A stretch of DNA of 64,000 nucleotides from CAYRUD01 sp964427425 (GTDB lineage Bacteria > Chlamydiota > Chlamydiia > Chlamydiales > FEN-1388), in the NCBI GenBank assembly GCA_964427425.1, contig CAYRUD010000013.1, forward strand, positions 1-64,000, given 5' to 3'. This document shows positions 51,618 to 60,519 of the stretch, piece by piece. Both the position numbers and the translations under genes were made by a program. How positions within the stretch are numbered: the stretch's first letter is position 1; every line of letters starts with the position of its first letter. The notes below the pieces were generated by a model. The model had not been told where the DNA came from. It saw nothing but the letters and a program-made list of their open reading frames with translations, and ran no database searches.

Positions 51618-53093
51618 TTACTCACATTCTCGAACAATTTGTGGGATCACCGTGTGATAGTCAGTTACTTTTTGGAACGCTTTTCCAACAGCTATAACTT
51701 TCGCGTCGTCTTTTTGACGTCCTATAATCTGCATACCAATTGGCATTTTATTACCAAGGAAACCAGCAGGGATGCTAAGCGCTGGAAGACCCGCAAGATT
51801 TGGCCCTATCGTATAGATATCTTCTAAATACATAGAGACAGGGTCTTTCTTACTTCCAAATTCAAAGGCGCCTCCCGTTGAAACAGGCATTGCAATGACA
51901 TCGGCGTTCTTAAAGGCTGCATCAAATTGATCGCGAATACGGCGTCTGACACGTTGTGCTTTTTTGTAATATGCATCTTGATAGCCAGATGAGAGAACAA
52001 AAGTTCCGAGTAAGATTCTTCGCTTGACTTCGGCGCCAAATCCCTCGCTACGAGATAGCTCATATACCTCATCGAGCGCTGTAGCGTTGGGTGATCGCAC
52101 TCCATAACGAACACCATCGAATCGAGCTAAATTTGTCGAAAGCTCTGCGGTCGCTAAGATGTAGTATACTGCAATTGAATACTTTAAAAGATCAAGATCA
52201 ACGTCAACAACTTCAGCGTTGTAAGCTGTCTTATACGTCTCAATCCCTTTCATGAAGATTGCTTTTGTCTCAGGAGCAAGTGTCTCTAAGAAGTGCCAAG
52301 GCACTCCAATTCGGAGCTTATTCTTCTGAGTGACTTCTTCTACAGAAAGAGCTTTATATTCTGGCGCTACAAGCGATGTTGAGTCGAAATCACAGTGCCG
52401 CCCGATTACTTCCATAATATGATCAATCTCTTCGCAGCTCCTTGCAAAAGGGCCAATCTGATCAAATGAGGAGCCAAACGCTACGAGACCATATCGAGAT
52501 ACTCGGCCATATGTGGGCTTAAATGCTGAGATTCCGCAGAAAGACCCTGGAAGCCGTACAGATCCACCGGTATCGCTCCCTAAAGACAATGGAGCGAGAC
52601 TTGCAGCAACTGCAGCCGCTGAGCCTCCGGATGATCCTCCTGGAGCGCATTTGAGATTGTGCGGGTTGACAGTCTTCTTAATGGCTGAATTTTCACAAGA
52701 AGAACCCATCGCGAACTCATCGAGGTTTGTCTTCCCAAAAATAATTCCGCCTTCTTTTTTTATGAGATCAATGGCTGTCGCATCAAAAGGCGCAACATAG
52801 TTCGTCAAAAACTTGGAAGCACATGTCGTCTTCTGCCCTTTGACAGAGATGTTGTCCTTGACAGCGACAGGAATCGCAGCCAATCTCCCTAACCTCTCAC
52901 CGCGAGCTCTCTTTTCATCTAATTTTCTCGCCTGCATTAAGATATCATCGGAGTCGAGAGAAATAAATGCGCCAATTGTTGGCTCAAGCGCCTCTACTTT
53001 CTTCAAATAAGTTTTTACAATATCTTCCGCTGAGACTTTCTTGGCTATGAAATCACGATGTAAATCCAGCGAAGAAATAAAATGTTCCGTCAT
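51618..53093 (-). CDS. gatA: Asp/Glu-tRNA amidotransferase subunit A
   Basis: GatA is the amidase that frees ammonia from glutamine. Its 491 residues contain the amidase-signature triad Lys79 (AVKDN), cis-Ser154 (PGGSSGGS) and Ser178 (SDTGGSV), the same positions as in S. aureus GatA. The C-terminal region is normal. Position between gatC and gatB fits one operon. Confidence 0.97.
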   Translation of the reverse strand: MTEHFISSLDLHRDFIAKKVSAEDIVKTYLKKVEALEPTIGAFISLDSDDILMQARKLDEKRARGERLGRLAAIPVAVKDNISVKGQKTTCASKFLTNYVAPFDATAIDLIKKEGGIIFGKTNLDEFAMGSSCENSAIKKTVNPHNLKCAPGGSSGGSAAAVAASLAPLSLGSDTGGSVRLPGSFCGISAFKPTYGRVSRYGLVAFGSSFDQIGPFARSCEEIDHIMEVIGRHCDFDSTSLVAPEYKALSVEEVTQKNKLRIGVPWHFLETLAPETKAIFMKGIETYKTAYNAEVVDVDLDLLKYSIAVYYILATAELSTNLARFDGVRYGVRSPNATALDEVYELSRSEGFGAEVKRRILLGTFVLSSGYQDAYYKKAQRVRRRIRDQFDAAFKNADVIAMPVSTGGAFEFGSKKDPVSMYLEDIYTIGPNLAGLPALSIPAGFLGNKMPIGMQIIGRQKDDAKVIAVGKAFQKVTDYHTVIPQIVRECE

Positions 53094-53205
53094 AGGATGT
53101 CTTATATTTAAATGCTTTGTTTATCTTTTGTTCCTCTCATCCAGCTCTAGATACCACGCAATGCTGGAAAGATCTCATCTTAAAGTAATTCTTTTCTCCT
53201 CAAGT

Positions 53206-53544
53206 CTAACCTTCATCAGACTGCTCAGACATTTCTTTTGTCTTCGTTTTTGAGACAACAGTCGGAACCTTAATCATTTGGGCGACATGCTGTGGAGCAT
53301 TTCTTAGAAAATCTTGAGTTGCAAGAGTCTGAACCACTTGATCTTCTCGTTGAGGTGTCTGTAGATCGCCTTCCAAGACATAGTAAAGAGGCTCAACTCC
53401 GTCGGTATTCACCTCATTCAGCTGTTCGACATACGATAGGATTTTTCCTAGATCAGCACCAAGCTGACTCTCTTCCGTTTCGCTTATCGAGATACGTGCA
53501 AGCTTTGCCAGATGGCGAACGGTTTTTTCCGTTATTTTGGTCAT
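53206..53544 (-). CDS. gatC: Asp/Glu-tRNA amidotransferase subunit C
   Basis: GatC holds GatA and GatB together. The 112-residue protein reads VRHLAKLARISISETEE near the N-terminus, then LGKILSYVEQLNEVNTDGVEPL, the standard pattern. The tail after residue 95 is acidic and Lys-rich. A gap of 112 bp separates it from gatA. ATG 53544 is chosen from the family start. Confidence 0.93.
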   Translation of the reverse strand: MTKITEKTVRHLAKLARISISETEESQLGADLGKILSYVEQLNEVNTDGVEPLYYVLEGDLQTPQREDQVVQTLATQDFLRNAPQHVAQMIKVPTVVSKTKTKEMSEQSDEG

Positions 53545-53808
53545 GACTTCTATACATCCCTCTAAAATATCTGACAGGCGACGGCCTTATAAGGAACTTT
53601 GTCTTAATGGTCGCTTTGAAGCAAAAAATAAGAGTATAAATAAGAGCAGTAAAATTCGTGTATGAGGAAGTGAAAAAAAGTACTATTTGTGAGTAAAAAA
53701 GAAATCGGAACCATGATTTTCATCTCCGTTTTCTTTGTCTTATTCCACCCAAAATATCACAACTGTCAACAATCACTTCACTAAAGAACCCTACTGGACC
53801 TCAAGAGG
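53545..53808. other. Intergenic region before gatC
   Basis: Contains the presumed gatCAB promoter and, toward 53809, the 3' hairpin of the collagen-like gene. No ORF is supportable. Confidence 0.4.
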
Positions 53809-53834
53809 AGGAGCAGCTATAAAAAGCTACTCCT
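53809..53834 (-). terminator. Hairpin after first collagen-like gene
   Basis: A stem of about 10 bp with one mismatch (GGAGCAGCT / AGCTACTCC) around a short A/T loop lies 40 bp after the gene. It is paralogous to the hairpin at 55115-55150. There is no T tract. Confidence 0.5.
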
Positions 53835-53873
53835 TTTTCAAAGAACCGAACACTTAAAGAGTAAAGTATGGAA

Positions 53874-54755
53874 TTAATTCACTCGACAGATGGTAAACGA
53901 AACGGAAGGGTACGTTGACGATCCAGAAGATTCTAAGACACTCCAACCGCCAGTAATATTCGTTTTAAGCCAAATAGCTAACTTATCTGCGGAGTCAAGA
54001 CTTACAAGGCAAGAGAATGTAATTGGAGTGGTCTCATATGTATTAGCGACAGCTGGGTTAGTAATAAAGCTCTCAACTGCCACTGTTGTTGAAGCATAAG
54101 GAATTGCAATATAGCCTCCAGCTGAAATATACTTTCGCAGTTCAATATCAAGAGCCTTACCAGTTGCAGGCCATGCTACGTTAGGCTGAACCTCGATTCG
54201 ATTAATATAGTAGCTGATAAGATACACCCCTGTGCTTGGAACCGTAAATGCTAAGTTTCCATCAAAGGTAATCCCGCTGTTTATTACGTTTGAAGACGGT
54301 CCACTGAAGCTTAGTGCAAAAGCCCCTCCTTGGTTGGTCACCAACGAGTATTGAGTATTTGAGGCAGTAACACTTAAATACTCATTGAATGTTCCGCCGC
54401 TGGTTCCTGTAGCTCCTGTGGCTCCTGTGGCTCCTGCCACTCCATCAGCACCAGCTGGGCCCGTCGGGCCTGTTGGACCTGTAATTCCTGATCCAGACCC
54501 TCCTGGGCCTGTCGGGCCAGGAATACCTTGTTGACCTTGAGGGCCTGTAGCGCCGTCTCTTCCGCGAGGGCCGCGGGGACCTTTATGACCACGTGGCCCG
54601 CGACGCCCGCCAAACAATGACTTTTCTTGAACTTGAGACTCCTCGGGGGAGGAAATATTTTCTTGAGCAAAGCCTGCGTTATAACAGCTCTGAACAAGGA
54701 ACAGGCTAATCGCCAATCGACAGCATTTAGCTATAAGTTGATTCATGGATATCAT
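53874..54755 (-). CDS. Secreted collagen-like protein 1
   Basis: A 293-residue protein. A signal peptide (about residues 1-30, ending CYNAGFAQ) is followed by a basic GRRGPRGHKGPRGPRGRD block and a Gly-X-Y region of about 25 triplets with many GPTGPTG, GATGATG repeats. A C-terminal beta-type domain (residues 135-293) ends TICRVN and resembles BclA/C1q-type trimer domains in position and size. It is likely an exported, trimeric surface fibre. The start at 54755 or 54746 is uncertain. It is paralogous to the protein at 55192-56499. Confidence 0.8.
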   Translation of the reverse strand: MISMNQLIAKCCRLAISLFLVQSCYNAGFAQENISSPEESQVQEKSLFGGRRGPRGHKGPRGPRGRDGATGPQGQQGIPGPTGPGGSGSGITGPTGPTGPAGADGVAGATGATGATGTSGGTFNEYLSVTASNTQYSLVTNQGGAFALSFSGPSSNVINSGITFDGNLAFTVPSTGVYLISYYINRIEVQPNVAWPATGKALDIELRKYISAGGYIAIPYASTTVAVESFITNPAVANTYETTPITFSCLVSLDSADKLAIWLKTNITGGWSVLESSGSSTYPSVSFTICRVN

Positions 54756-54861
54756 ACTCTCTTCTCTTAGAAATGTTTAAAAATTCTTGTAAGAGATACA
54801 AGTATTAAAATCAGCGAAAAATCAAATATTTATCACACCCTCTTAGATAAATGAATTACAA

Positions 54862-54910
54862 CCTGTCATGCCTTCGACAAAATGCGCATAGACTTCATGA
54901 TAATCCGGCA
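54862..54910 (+). pseudogene. Relic of the photolyase gene start
   Basis: The sequence CTTCGACAAAATG and, 4 bases later, TAGACTTCATGATAA match the photolyase gene at 57562-57592 in the same order and spacing, and the translated LRQN..RLHDNPA is the same as residues 11-24 of that protein. A stop codon follows. It is a short fragment left by the duplication that produced the two collagen-like genes. Confidence 0.75.
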
Positions 54911-55114
54911 TAAAGAAGCCACTGCCCATATTTATCCATGACCATCTGTATCAAGGCCAGTCTAAACCAGGAACTACGAGATCCAATTGACTCATTTAGT
55001 CAATCTTTCGACTAGCCTCAATAAGAGTGAAATATAGTGGCGCTTGAAAAAGATACCTACTGAGAGACAGAACTATACACAATCGCTTCATCTATAAATG
55101 TATTGGGCCTCGAG

Positions 55115-55150
55115 GAGAGGAGTAGCTCATAAAAAGCCACTCCTCTTCTC
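55115..55150 (-). terminator. Hairpin after second collagen-like gene
   Basis: A long stem (GAGAGGAGTAGCT with AAGCCACTCCTCTTCTC) around a CATAAA loop, 40 bp after the gene. It is similar in sequence and position to the hairpin at 53809-53834. There is no T tract. Confidence 0.5.
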
Positions 55151-55191
55151 TGAGGTCAATCACTCGTAACTAAAAAGAGCGAAGCATGGAA

Positions 55192-56499
55192 TTAATTCAC
55201 TCTGTAGATACATATTGACTTAGTAGGAAGTGTGGATGAGCCTGTGGGACCTTCCATATACATACTACCTGCAACCAGTAATTTGATTGAAACCCCTAGC
55301 TGATAACCTCCTGCGTTATATTGCCTAAGGAAAGAGAATGTGAAAGGAGTAGTCTCATATTTACCTGGATTATTTGGATCAGGAATAAAACTCCGAGCGT
55401 CTATAAAAGTAGAAGATTCAGGCCTAACTTGATACGTTCCAGAAGAATTATCTTTAATTCGAATCTCTAGAACCGCACCCGATGCAGGCATTGCTGCTGA
55501 GGGGTCAAATTCCATTCGATTAATAAAATATGTGATACAATACACCCCTGCGCTTGGAACAGTGAATGATGATTGCCCATCAAAAGTAATGCCGTTATTA
55601 ATTATAGTTCCTCCGGTAAAAAGTAAATCGATACTGCCGGCAGGGTCTAGACTAGTCCCGTCCCAGGTTACGGTTTCTTCAAACGTAGAAGAAATATTCA
55701 AATACGCATTGTAATTTCCCCCAGTAGAGCCAGTAGCACCGGTGGCTCCCGTAGCACCAACATCACCCGTAGCTCCTGTGGGACCGGTTGCGCCAGTAGA
55801 GCCGGTAGCTCCCGTGGCTCCTGTGGGACCAGTTGCGCCTGTGGGACCAGTTGCGCCTGTAACACCTGTAGACCCTGTGGGGCCGGTTGCGCCAGTAGAG
55901 CCGGTAGCTCCCGTGGCTCCTGTAGGACCTGCTGCGCCAGTAGCACCTGTTGCTCCTGTAGGACCGGTGGCTCCTGTAACACCTGTAGACCCTGTGGGGC
56001 CGGTTGCCCCCGTAGCTCCAACATCACCCGTAGCTCCTGTGGGACCGGTTGCTCCTGTAGCACCAACCTCACCTGTAGACCCTGTGGGACCGGTTGCGCC
56101 AGTAGAACCGGCGGCCCCTGCGACGCCAGTAGCTCCAGTTGGCCCAGGATCACCTTGAAGACCTTGAGGACCAGTGGCTCCTGTATCACCTGTGGCTCCC
56201 GCAGGGCCAGTTGGTCCTGTGATTCCTGATCCTGATCCGCCAGGCCCTGTTGGTCCTGGAATACCTTGGATACCCTGTGGCCCTTGAGGACCTGTCGCTC
56301 CATCTCGGCCACGAGGTCCACGTATACCACGATGACCGCGAGGCCCACGACGCCCTCCGAATAAAGATTTCTCTTGATTTTGAGATTCCTCGGTGGAAGT
56401 GATTTCTTGAGCAAAACCAACGTTATAACAGCTTTGAACAATGATCAGACTGATCGCTAATCGACAGCATTTAGTTATAAGTTGCTTCATAGACATCAT
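55192..56499 (-). CDS. Secreted collagen-like protein 2
   Basis: A 435-residue paralogue of collagen-like protein 1. Its signal peptide and GRRGPRGHRGIRGPRGRD block match closely. The Gly-X-Y region is much longer (about 65 triplets), largely repeats of GPTGATG and GATGPTGSTG. The C-terminal domain (about 150 residues) ends SICIYRVN. The DNA of the repeat is a tandem array, so length variation is expected. It is likely a trimeric surface protein. Start at 56499 or nearby. Confidence 0.8.
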   Translation of the reverse strand: MMSMKQLITKCCRLAISLIIVQSCYNVGFAQEITSTEESQNQEKSLFGGRRGPRGHRGIRGPRGRDGATGPQGPQGIQGIPGPTGPGGSGSGITGPTGPAGATGDTGATGPQGLQGDPGPTGATGVAGAAGSTGATGPTGSTGEVGATGATGPTGATGDVGATGATGPTGSTGVTGATGPTGATGATGAAGPTGATGATGSTGATGPTGSTGVTGATGPTGATGPTGATGATGSTGATGPTGATGDVGATGATGATGSTGGNYNAYLNISSTFEETVTWDGTSLDPAGSIDLLFTGGTIINNGITFDGQSSFTVPSAGVYCITYFINRMEFDPSAAMPASGAVLEIRIKDNSSGTYQVRPESSTFIDARSFIPDPNNPGKYETTPFTFSFLRQYNAGGYQLGVSIKLLVAGSMYMEGPTGSSTLPTKSICIYRVN

Positions 56500-56580
56500 A
56501 CTCTCTTCTCATAGAATGACTTAAAATCATCTTTTATGAGCTTCGAGTATTAAATTCAGTAAAAAATCCAACTATTTTTT
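56487..56580 (-). promoter_or_regulatory. Shared upstream region of the collagen-like genes
   Basis: The 80-90 bp before the second gene match those before the first (54743-54830), including ATCATACTCTCTTCTC and GAGTATTAAA-type stretches. This is likely the duplicated promoter and leader. No -35/-10 pair can be fixed with confidence. Confidence 0.45.
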
Positions 56581-56793
56581 AGCTTACGGTGTGCAATCCC
56601 AGTATGAATTAGGCATACTTTCTCGGTCAAAAAATCGGCGGATGAGGAAATAAGCTGAAAGTAAAAAAACAGAATGTCTATAGCCGATCTCGCCTCTCAT
56701 CAGAGAAAGGACTCCTCTTTAAAAGAACAAAGAGGAGATCACAAAATATGTAATCAACATCAAGATTAAAGTTATAAGATAGCACAAGCTAGA

Positions 56794-56820
56794 CCGCTTT
56801 GCTTTAGCGGCTCTTTTATT
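56794..56820 (+). terminator. Small hairpin with T-rich tail
   Basis: CCGCT (56794-56798) pairs with AGCGG (56806-56810), followed by CTCTTTTATTT. The stem is only 5 bp. Confidence 0.3.
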
Positions 56821-56871
56821 TCTAACGCCTCAGCTTTCCGGTTCTCAAGAGAGTCAATCACTTCCTCTCCC

Positions 56872-57152
56872 TCATATTTCGAAATTACGTCCATTTATTG
56901 TGTAAGTGATATTGATAGAACCAATAAACCGAAATGATTCAGCCTGATAATCAGATGGAGAAAACTTGCCTCCAAAATTAAATTGACTATCTGGGCATCT
57001 AACTACTTTCCTCAGACCTTGGGCAACATCGTCTCTCATCAGATCTGGAATTGCGAATATTGATTAAAGACAAACTGAGAGTCTAAAATTGAAGCTCGTT
57101 TAAAATATGTATTTAAAGGGTACTGCCGCAAACCAGTAATTCTCGAGGTCAT
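56872..57152 (-). pseudogene. Degraded gene of unknown type
   Basis: On the minus strand, ATG 57152 begins a frame encoding RITGLRQYPLNTYFKRASIL and QFVFNQY, then stops. A shift of frame continues as IPDLMRDDVAQGLRKVV and GGKFSPSDYQAESF, ending NGRNFEI at 56872. The codon usage of both parts looks coding. One frameshift in an otherwise intact 90-codon gene end is the simplest reading. I do not recognise the family. The surrounding gap 56500-57531 holds nothing else I can support. Confidence 0.35.
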
Positions 57153-57531
57153 ATTCTGTATAATTGTCTCATGATGGCTTTTTTAGAGATTTTCTTTCTC
57201 ATTTAAGAATGATACACAAAAGGCTGAAGATGTGAATGTCTTGAAAGATATTGATTCCGTAACCGATTGCGATCAAGGAAACCATCTCGTTTTTAGGAAC
57301 AAAGGCAATTTTAACAACGATTTACTCTCAGTGCCTTTGCCTTAAGAATCACGCCAGATTTACATCGAGAAAAGAGAAAAACTTAAACATATTTGAGAGA
57401 AGTCGTTATATAAAGAGATACTCAATCCTCAATTCCCTCATTGATTTTCGACCAATTCGTGGGCGTTGAGGGTATCTACAGCACTGCATATAAGGAATTG
57501 AGCAATCATAACCTGAGGTTATCACATTGAG

Positions 57532-59016
57532 ATGAAGGAACATCCTCCCGTCATAGTATGGCTTCGACAAAATGATTTTAGACTTCATGATAACCCAGCA
57601 TTACATGCAGCTTGCTCTTCAGGAAAATCCGTCCTCGTCGTCTATATACACGATCATCACTACCGAGGGCCATCGAAACTAGGATCTGCAAGCGCTGTAT
57701 GGTTAGAGAAGACTATAGATAAATTTTCAGCAATACTTAAGGAGAGTGGGTTTCTTTGGTCTCTACGACAAGGAACTCCTCTTGATGAGCTTCAAAAAAT
57801 AATCAACGAGACTAAAGCCTCACGCATCTATTGGAATAGACGCTATGAGCCTGATCTCATCAACATTGATAAAGAGATAAAGGAACAGCTCAAAATTCAA
57901 AATGTTACCGTGGAATCGTTTCCTGGAAACGTTCTTATCGAACCTTTTACTTTTTTCAATAAAAGCTCAAAACCATATCAAGTATTCACGCAATTTTTTA
58001 AATCACTTTTCCCCCTTCTTAGAGAAAAGAATGCTGAGGCTACTTTTACAAAACCAGCATCTCCCTCATCACTTTCATTTGATACACTTGACATCTCAGA
58101 CCTTGAGCTGACTCCAAAACACCTTTCTTGGCCTGAAGAGGTTATTTCCTATTGGAGACCTGGCGAAGAAAACGCGCGAGATATACTTACTCATTTTCTC
58201 CGTGAAGGTCTTTCTTCCTATGCTACCTCAAGAAATATCCCATCACTCATTGGCACATCAACCCTTTCACCATATCTTCATTTCGGTGAGATTTCAGTGC
58301 GCCACGTCTGGAATCAAGTTCTGCGACAAGGATCAATAATACCTGATACCCTCTTGTCTGATGCTGACCATCGAGGCCAATTTTTAAAAGAACTGGCATG
58401 GCGCGAGTTCAACATTCATCTCCTTTATCACTTTCCTCAATCTATTACATCTCCTTTAAGATATGAATTTGAAAAGTTTCCATTTCGACAAGATGCCTCA
58501 GAGCTCGTAGCTTGGCAAAAAGGAGTTACAGGAATTCCTATCATTGACGCTGGGATGAGGCAGCTTTGGCAAACAGGATGGCTTCACAATAGAGTGCGGA
58601 TGATAGTTGGATCATTTCTTGTAAAACACCTTCTCCATTCATGGAAAGAAGGCGCTCAATGGTTTCACGAGACCCTCTTTGACGCAGATCTTGCGAGCAA
58701 CACTATGAACTGGCAGTGGGTTTCAGGCTGCGGAGCGGACGCAGCTCCCTATTTTAGAATCTTCAACCCAGTTTTACAGGGAGAGAAATTCGACCCTGAT
58801 GGTTCTTATGTGCGAAAGTTTGTTCCGGAGCTCTCACGAGTGCCCGACAAATTTATCCATAAACCATGGGACGCGTCTCAAAAAGATCTTCTCTCCTGGG
58901 GGATAGAGCTTGGGGAAAACTACCCTCAGCCCTTAATCGAGCTCGATCTTGGAAGAAAAAGAGCGCTTCATGCCTTCTCAACCATCGTCTCAAAAAAGGA
59001 ATCTTCAGGAGAATAA
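57532..59016 (+). CDS. phrB: Deoxyribodipyrimidine photolyase
   Basis: A 494-residue photolyase that repairs UV-induced pyrimidine dimers with light. The N-terminal antenna domain begins VIVWLRQNDFRLHDNPALH. The FAD domain has WREFNIHLLYHFP, the TGIPIIDAGMRQLWQTGW and HNRVRMIVGSFLVK blocks, and ASNTMNWQWVSGCGADAAPYFRIFNP. All are complete, so an active enzyme is expected. Photolyase is surprising for an intracellular bacterium and suggests an environmental stage. The first 20 codons match a relic at 54862-54910. Confidence 0.93.
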   Translation: MKEHPPVIVWLRQNDFRLHDNPALHAACSSGKSVLVVYIHDHHYRGPSKLGSASAVWLEKTIDKFSAILKESGFLWSLRQGTPLDELQKIINETKASRIYWNRRYEPDLINIDKEIKEQLKIQNVTVESFPGNVLIEPFTFFNKSSKPYQVFTQFFKSLFPLLREKNAEATFTKPASPSSLSFDTLDISDLELTPKHLSWPEEVISYWRPGEENARDILTHFLREGLSSYATSRNIPSLIGTSTLSPYLHFGEISVRHVWNQVLRQGSIIPDTLLSDADHRGQFLKELAWREFNIHLLYHFPQSITSPLRYEFEKFPFRQDASELVAWQKGVTGIPIIDAGMRQLWQTGWLHNRVRMIVGSFLVKHLLHSWKEGAQWFHETLFDADLASNTMNWQWVSGCGADAAPYFRIFNPVLQGEKFDPDGSYVRKFVPELSRVPDKFIHKPWDASQKDLLSWGIELGENYPQPLIELDLGRKRALHAFSTIVSKKESSGE

Positions 59017-59052
59017 ACATCTTAATAGCGCTGACAAAATACTGGATGAAGT

Positions 59053-60399
59053 ATGCATATATTCAGAAGAGATAGTATCTTTGACTGCGAAAAGAATGAG
59101 CTCTACAAGCTTCTTTCTCAAGAAAGCTCGTCGAAGCTTCTCTCTCCACCCTGGAAAAAACACCCTCCTAGAATTGCTGAACAATCATTATGTAGTAAAT
59201 CTCTCTCATTAACTGAAACACTACGTAAGAGACCTTACTCCAATTGGATTCATGAGAAAAAAATCGTTTCCGGTCCTTTAGAGAGACAGAGTGTTCTTCA
59301 TGAAACAATAGGATATTCGCTTGCCACAGCTCCAGTACTTCAAAAGCTCTTGAGTCCTTTTTACTCTATAATCGATCAAGACCTCGAGCGCACAATCATC
59401 TACCAAAAGCATATGATTGAATATCTCTTGTCTGTGAAACCCCAGCTCATGCCGCTTCATAACTCTTCGCCGCCTCGAAGAATTCTCATTGCAGGAGCTT
59501 CCGGATTTATAGGTACGCCATTACTACACCTGATTCAGTTCTTAGGTCATATCCCCATACAGTTAGTTCGAAGAGAACCTACAGGACAGCACGAAATCTT
59601 TTGGGATCCATCCCGGTCAATTCTTCCAGCAGTAGAGGATCTAGGACCAATTGATGACATCATCTGCCTTTCGGGCGCATCTATAGGACACGGACGGTGG
59701 ACTAGAAAAGTAAAAGAAGAGCTTGTAAAAAGCCGCATCGAGCCTCTTCAAATGCTTCTCTTCATAGCTCAAAAGCTGCCTCGCCCATTAAAAACATTCG
59801 CTGTCGCTTCAGGAATTGGCATCTATGGAGAGAGCGGTAATAGCGCCATCGATGAGTCTTATACAAAGACAAGCAATCTCTTCTTAGGACACCTTGCTCA
59901 AACAATTGAGAAATATCTCTTTGAAGAAAAGGCAATTCCAATAACTACCAGGAAAATAGCTTTACGCCTAGCTCCGGTTATTGGTCTTCAAGGAGGAATG
60001 CTTAAAAAACTCTACTATCCATTTAAACTTGGCCTTGGTGGATCTTGGGGTAGTGGTAATGAATGGATAAGCTGGATAAGCCTTGAAGACACTCTTTCAG
60101 CCATCCTCTACTCAATTTTCTCTCCAAATATTGATGGCGCTGTTAATCTCTCCTCCCCTCAACCAATTATGGTTAAAGAATTCGCATCTACACTTGGAAA
60201 TGTTCTCAAGAGACCAACTCTTTTTTCCCCGCCTCTCTTTGCTCTTTATTTATTCTTTGGCCACGAACTTGTCCAAAATCTCTTCCTCAATTCTCAGAGA
60301 GTCGTCCCTCAAAAGCTTATTGATACAGGCTTTCACTTTCACTCGCCATCATTGAAAGATTGCTTGCGCGCCACAATGGGTTTTTCAAAGGAAGAGTAG
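59053..60399 (+). CDS. TIGR01777-type epimerase with N-terminal SRPBCC-like domain
   Basis: A 448-residue two-domain protein. Residues 1-130 have the look of a shortened SRPBCC/START-type ligand-binding domain (LLSPPWKKHPPR, KIVSGPLERQ). Residues 140-448 are an extended short-chain dehydrogenase/epimerase: IAGASGFIGTPLL for NAD(P) binding, IICLSGASIGHGRWT, VASGIGIYGE, and GGMLKKLYYPFKLGLG. The family has no defined substrate. It is 37 bp behind the photolyase and probably cotranscribed; such proteins often sit near photolyase genes. Confidence 0.85.
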   Translation: MHIFRRDSIFDCEKNELYKLLSQESSSKLLSPPWKKHPPRIAEQSLCSKSLSLTETLRKRPYSNWIHEKKIVSGPLERQSVLHETIGYSLATAPVLQKLLSPFYSIIDQDLERTIIYQKHMIEYLLSVKPQLMPLHNSSPPRRILIAGASGFIGTPLLHLIQFLGHIPIQLVRREPTGQHEIFWDPSRSILPAVEDLGPIDDIICLSGASIGHGRWTRKVKEELVKSRIEPLQMLLFIAQKLPRPLKTFAVASGIGIYGESGNSAIDESYTKTSNLFLGHLAQTIEKYLFEEKAIPITTRKIALRLAPVIGLQGGMLKKLYYPFKLGLGGSWGSGNEWISWISLEDTLSAILYSIFSPNIDGAVNLSSPQPIMVKEFASTLGNVLKRPTLFSPPLFALYLFFGHELVQNLFLNSQRVVPQKLIDTGFHFHSPSLKDCLRATMGFSKEE

Positions 60400-60426
60400 A
60401 ACAATCTCTCTATCTACAGACGATTA

Positions 60427-60461
60427 AAGTTAAAGTTTCATCTTAATACAATCTTTAACTT
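60427..60461 (+). terminator. Inverted repeat after the epimerase gene
   Basis: AAGTTAAAG / CTTTAACTT, 9-bp perfect stem with a 17-base loop, between the epimerase gene and the next one. There is no T tract, so it may be a terminator or an operator. Confidence 0.3.
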
Positions 60462-60519
60462 AAAAAGCGAATCTTGAGATAATTATTTTTACTTATTAAT
60501 CATACAACATAGTTTAATT

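Noticed and set aside
55698..56441. Long second open frames across the collagen-like repeat on both strands
   Set aside because: They follow from the repetitive, stop-poor DNA of the Gly-X-Y array; the frame with signal peptide and C-terminal domain is the real gene.
56755..56895. A 40-codon minus-strand frame (starting MDVISKYEGEEVID)
   Set aside because: It overlaps the end of the degraded gene in another frame, has no ribosome binding site that stands out, and looks incidental.
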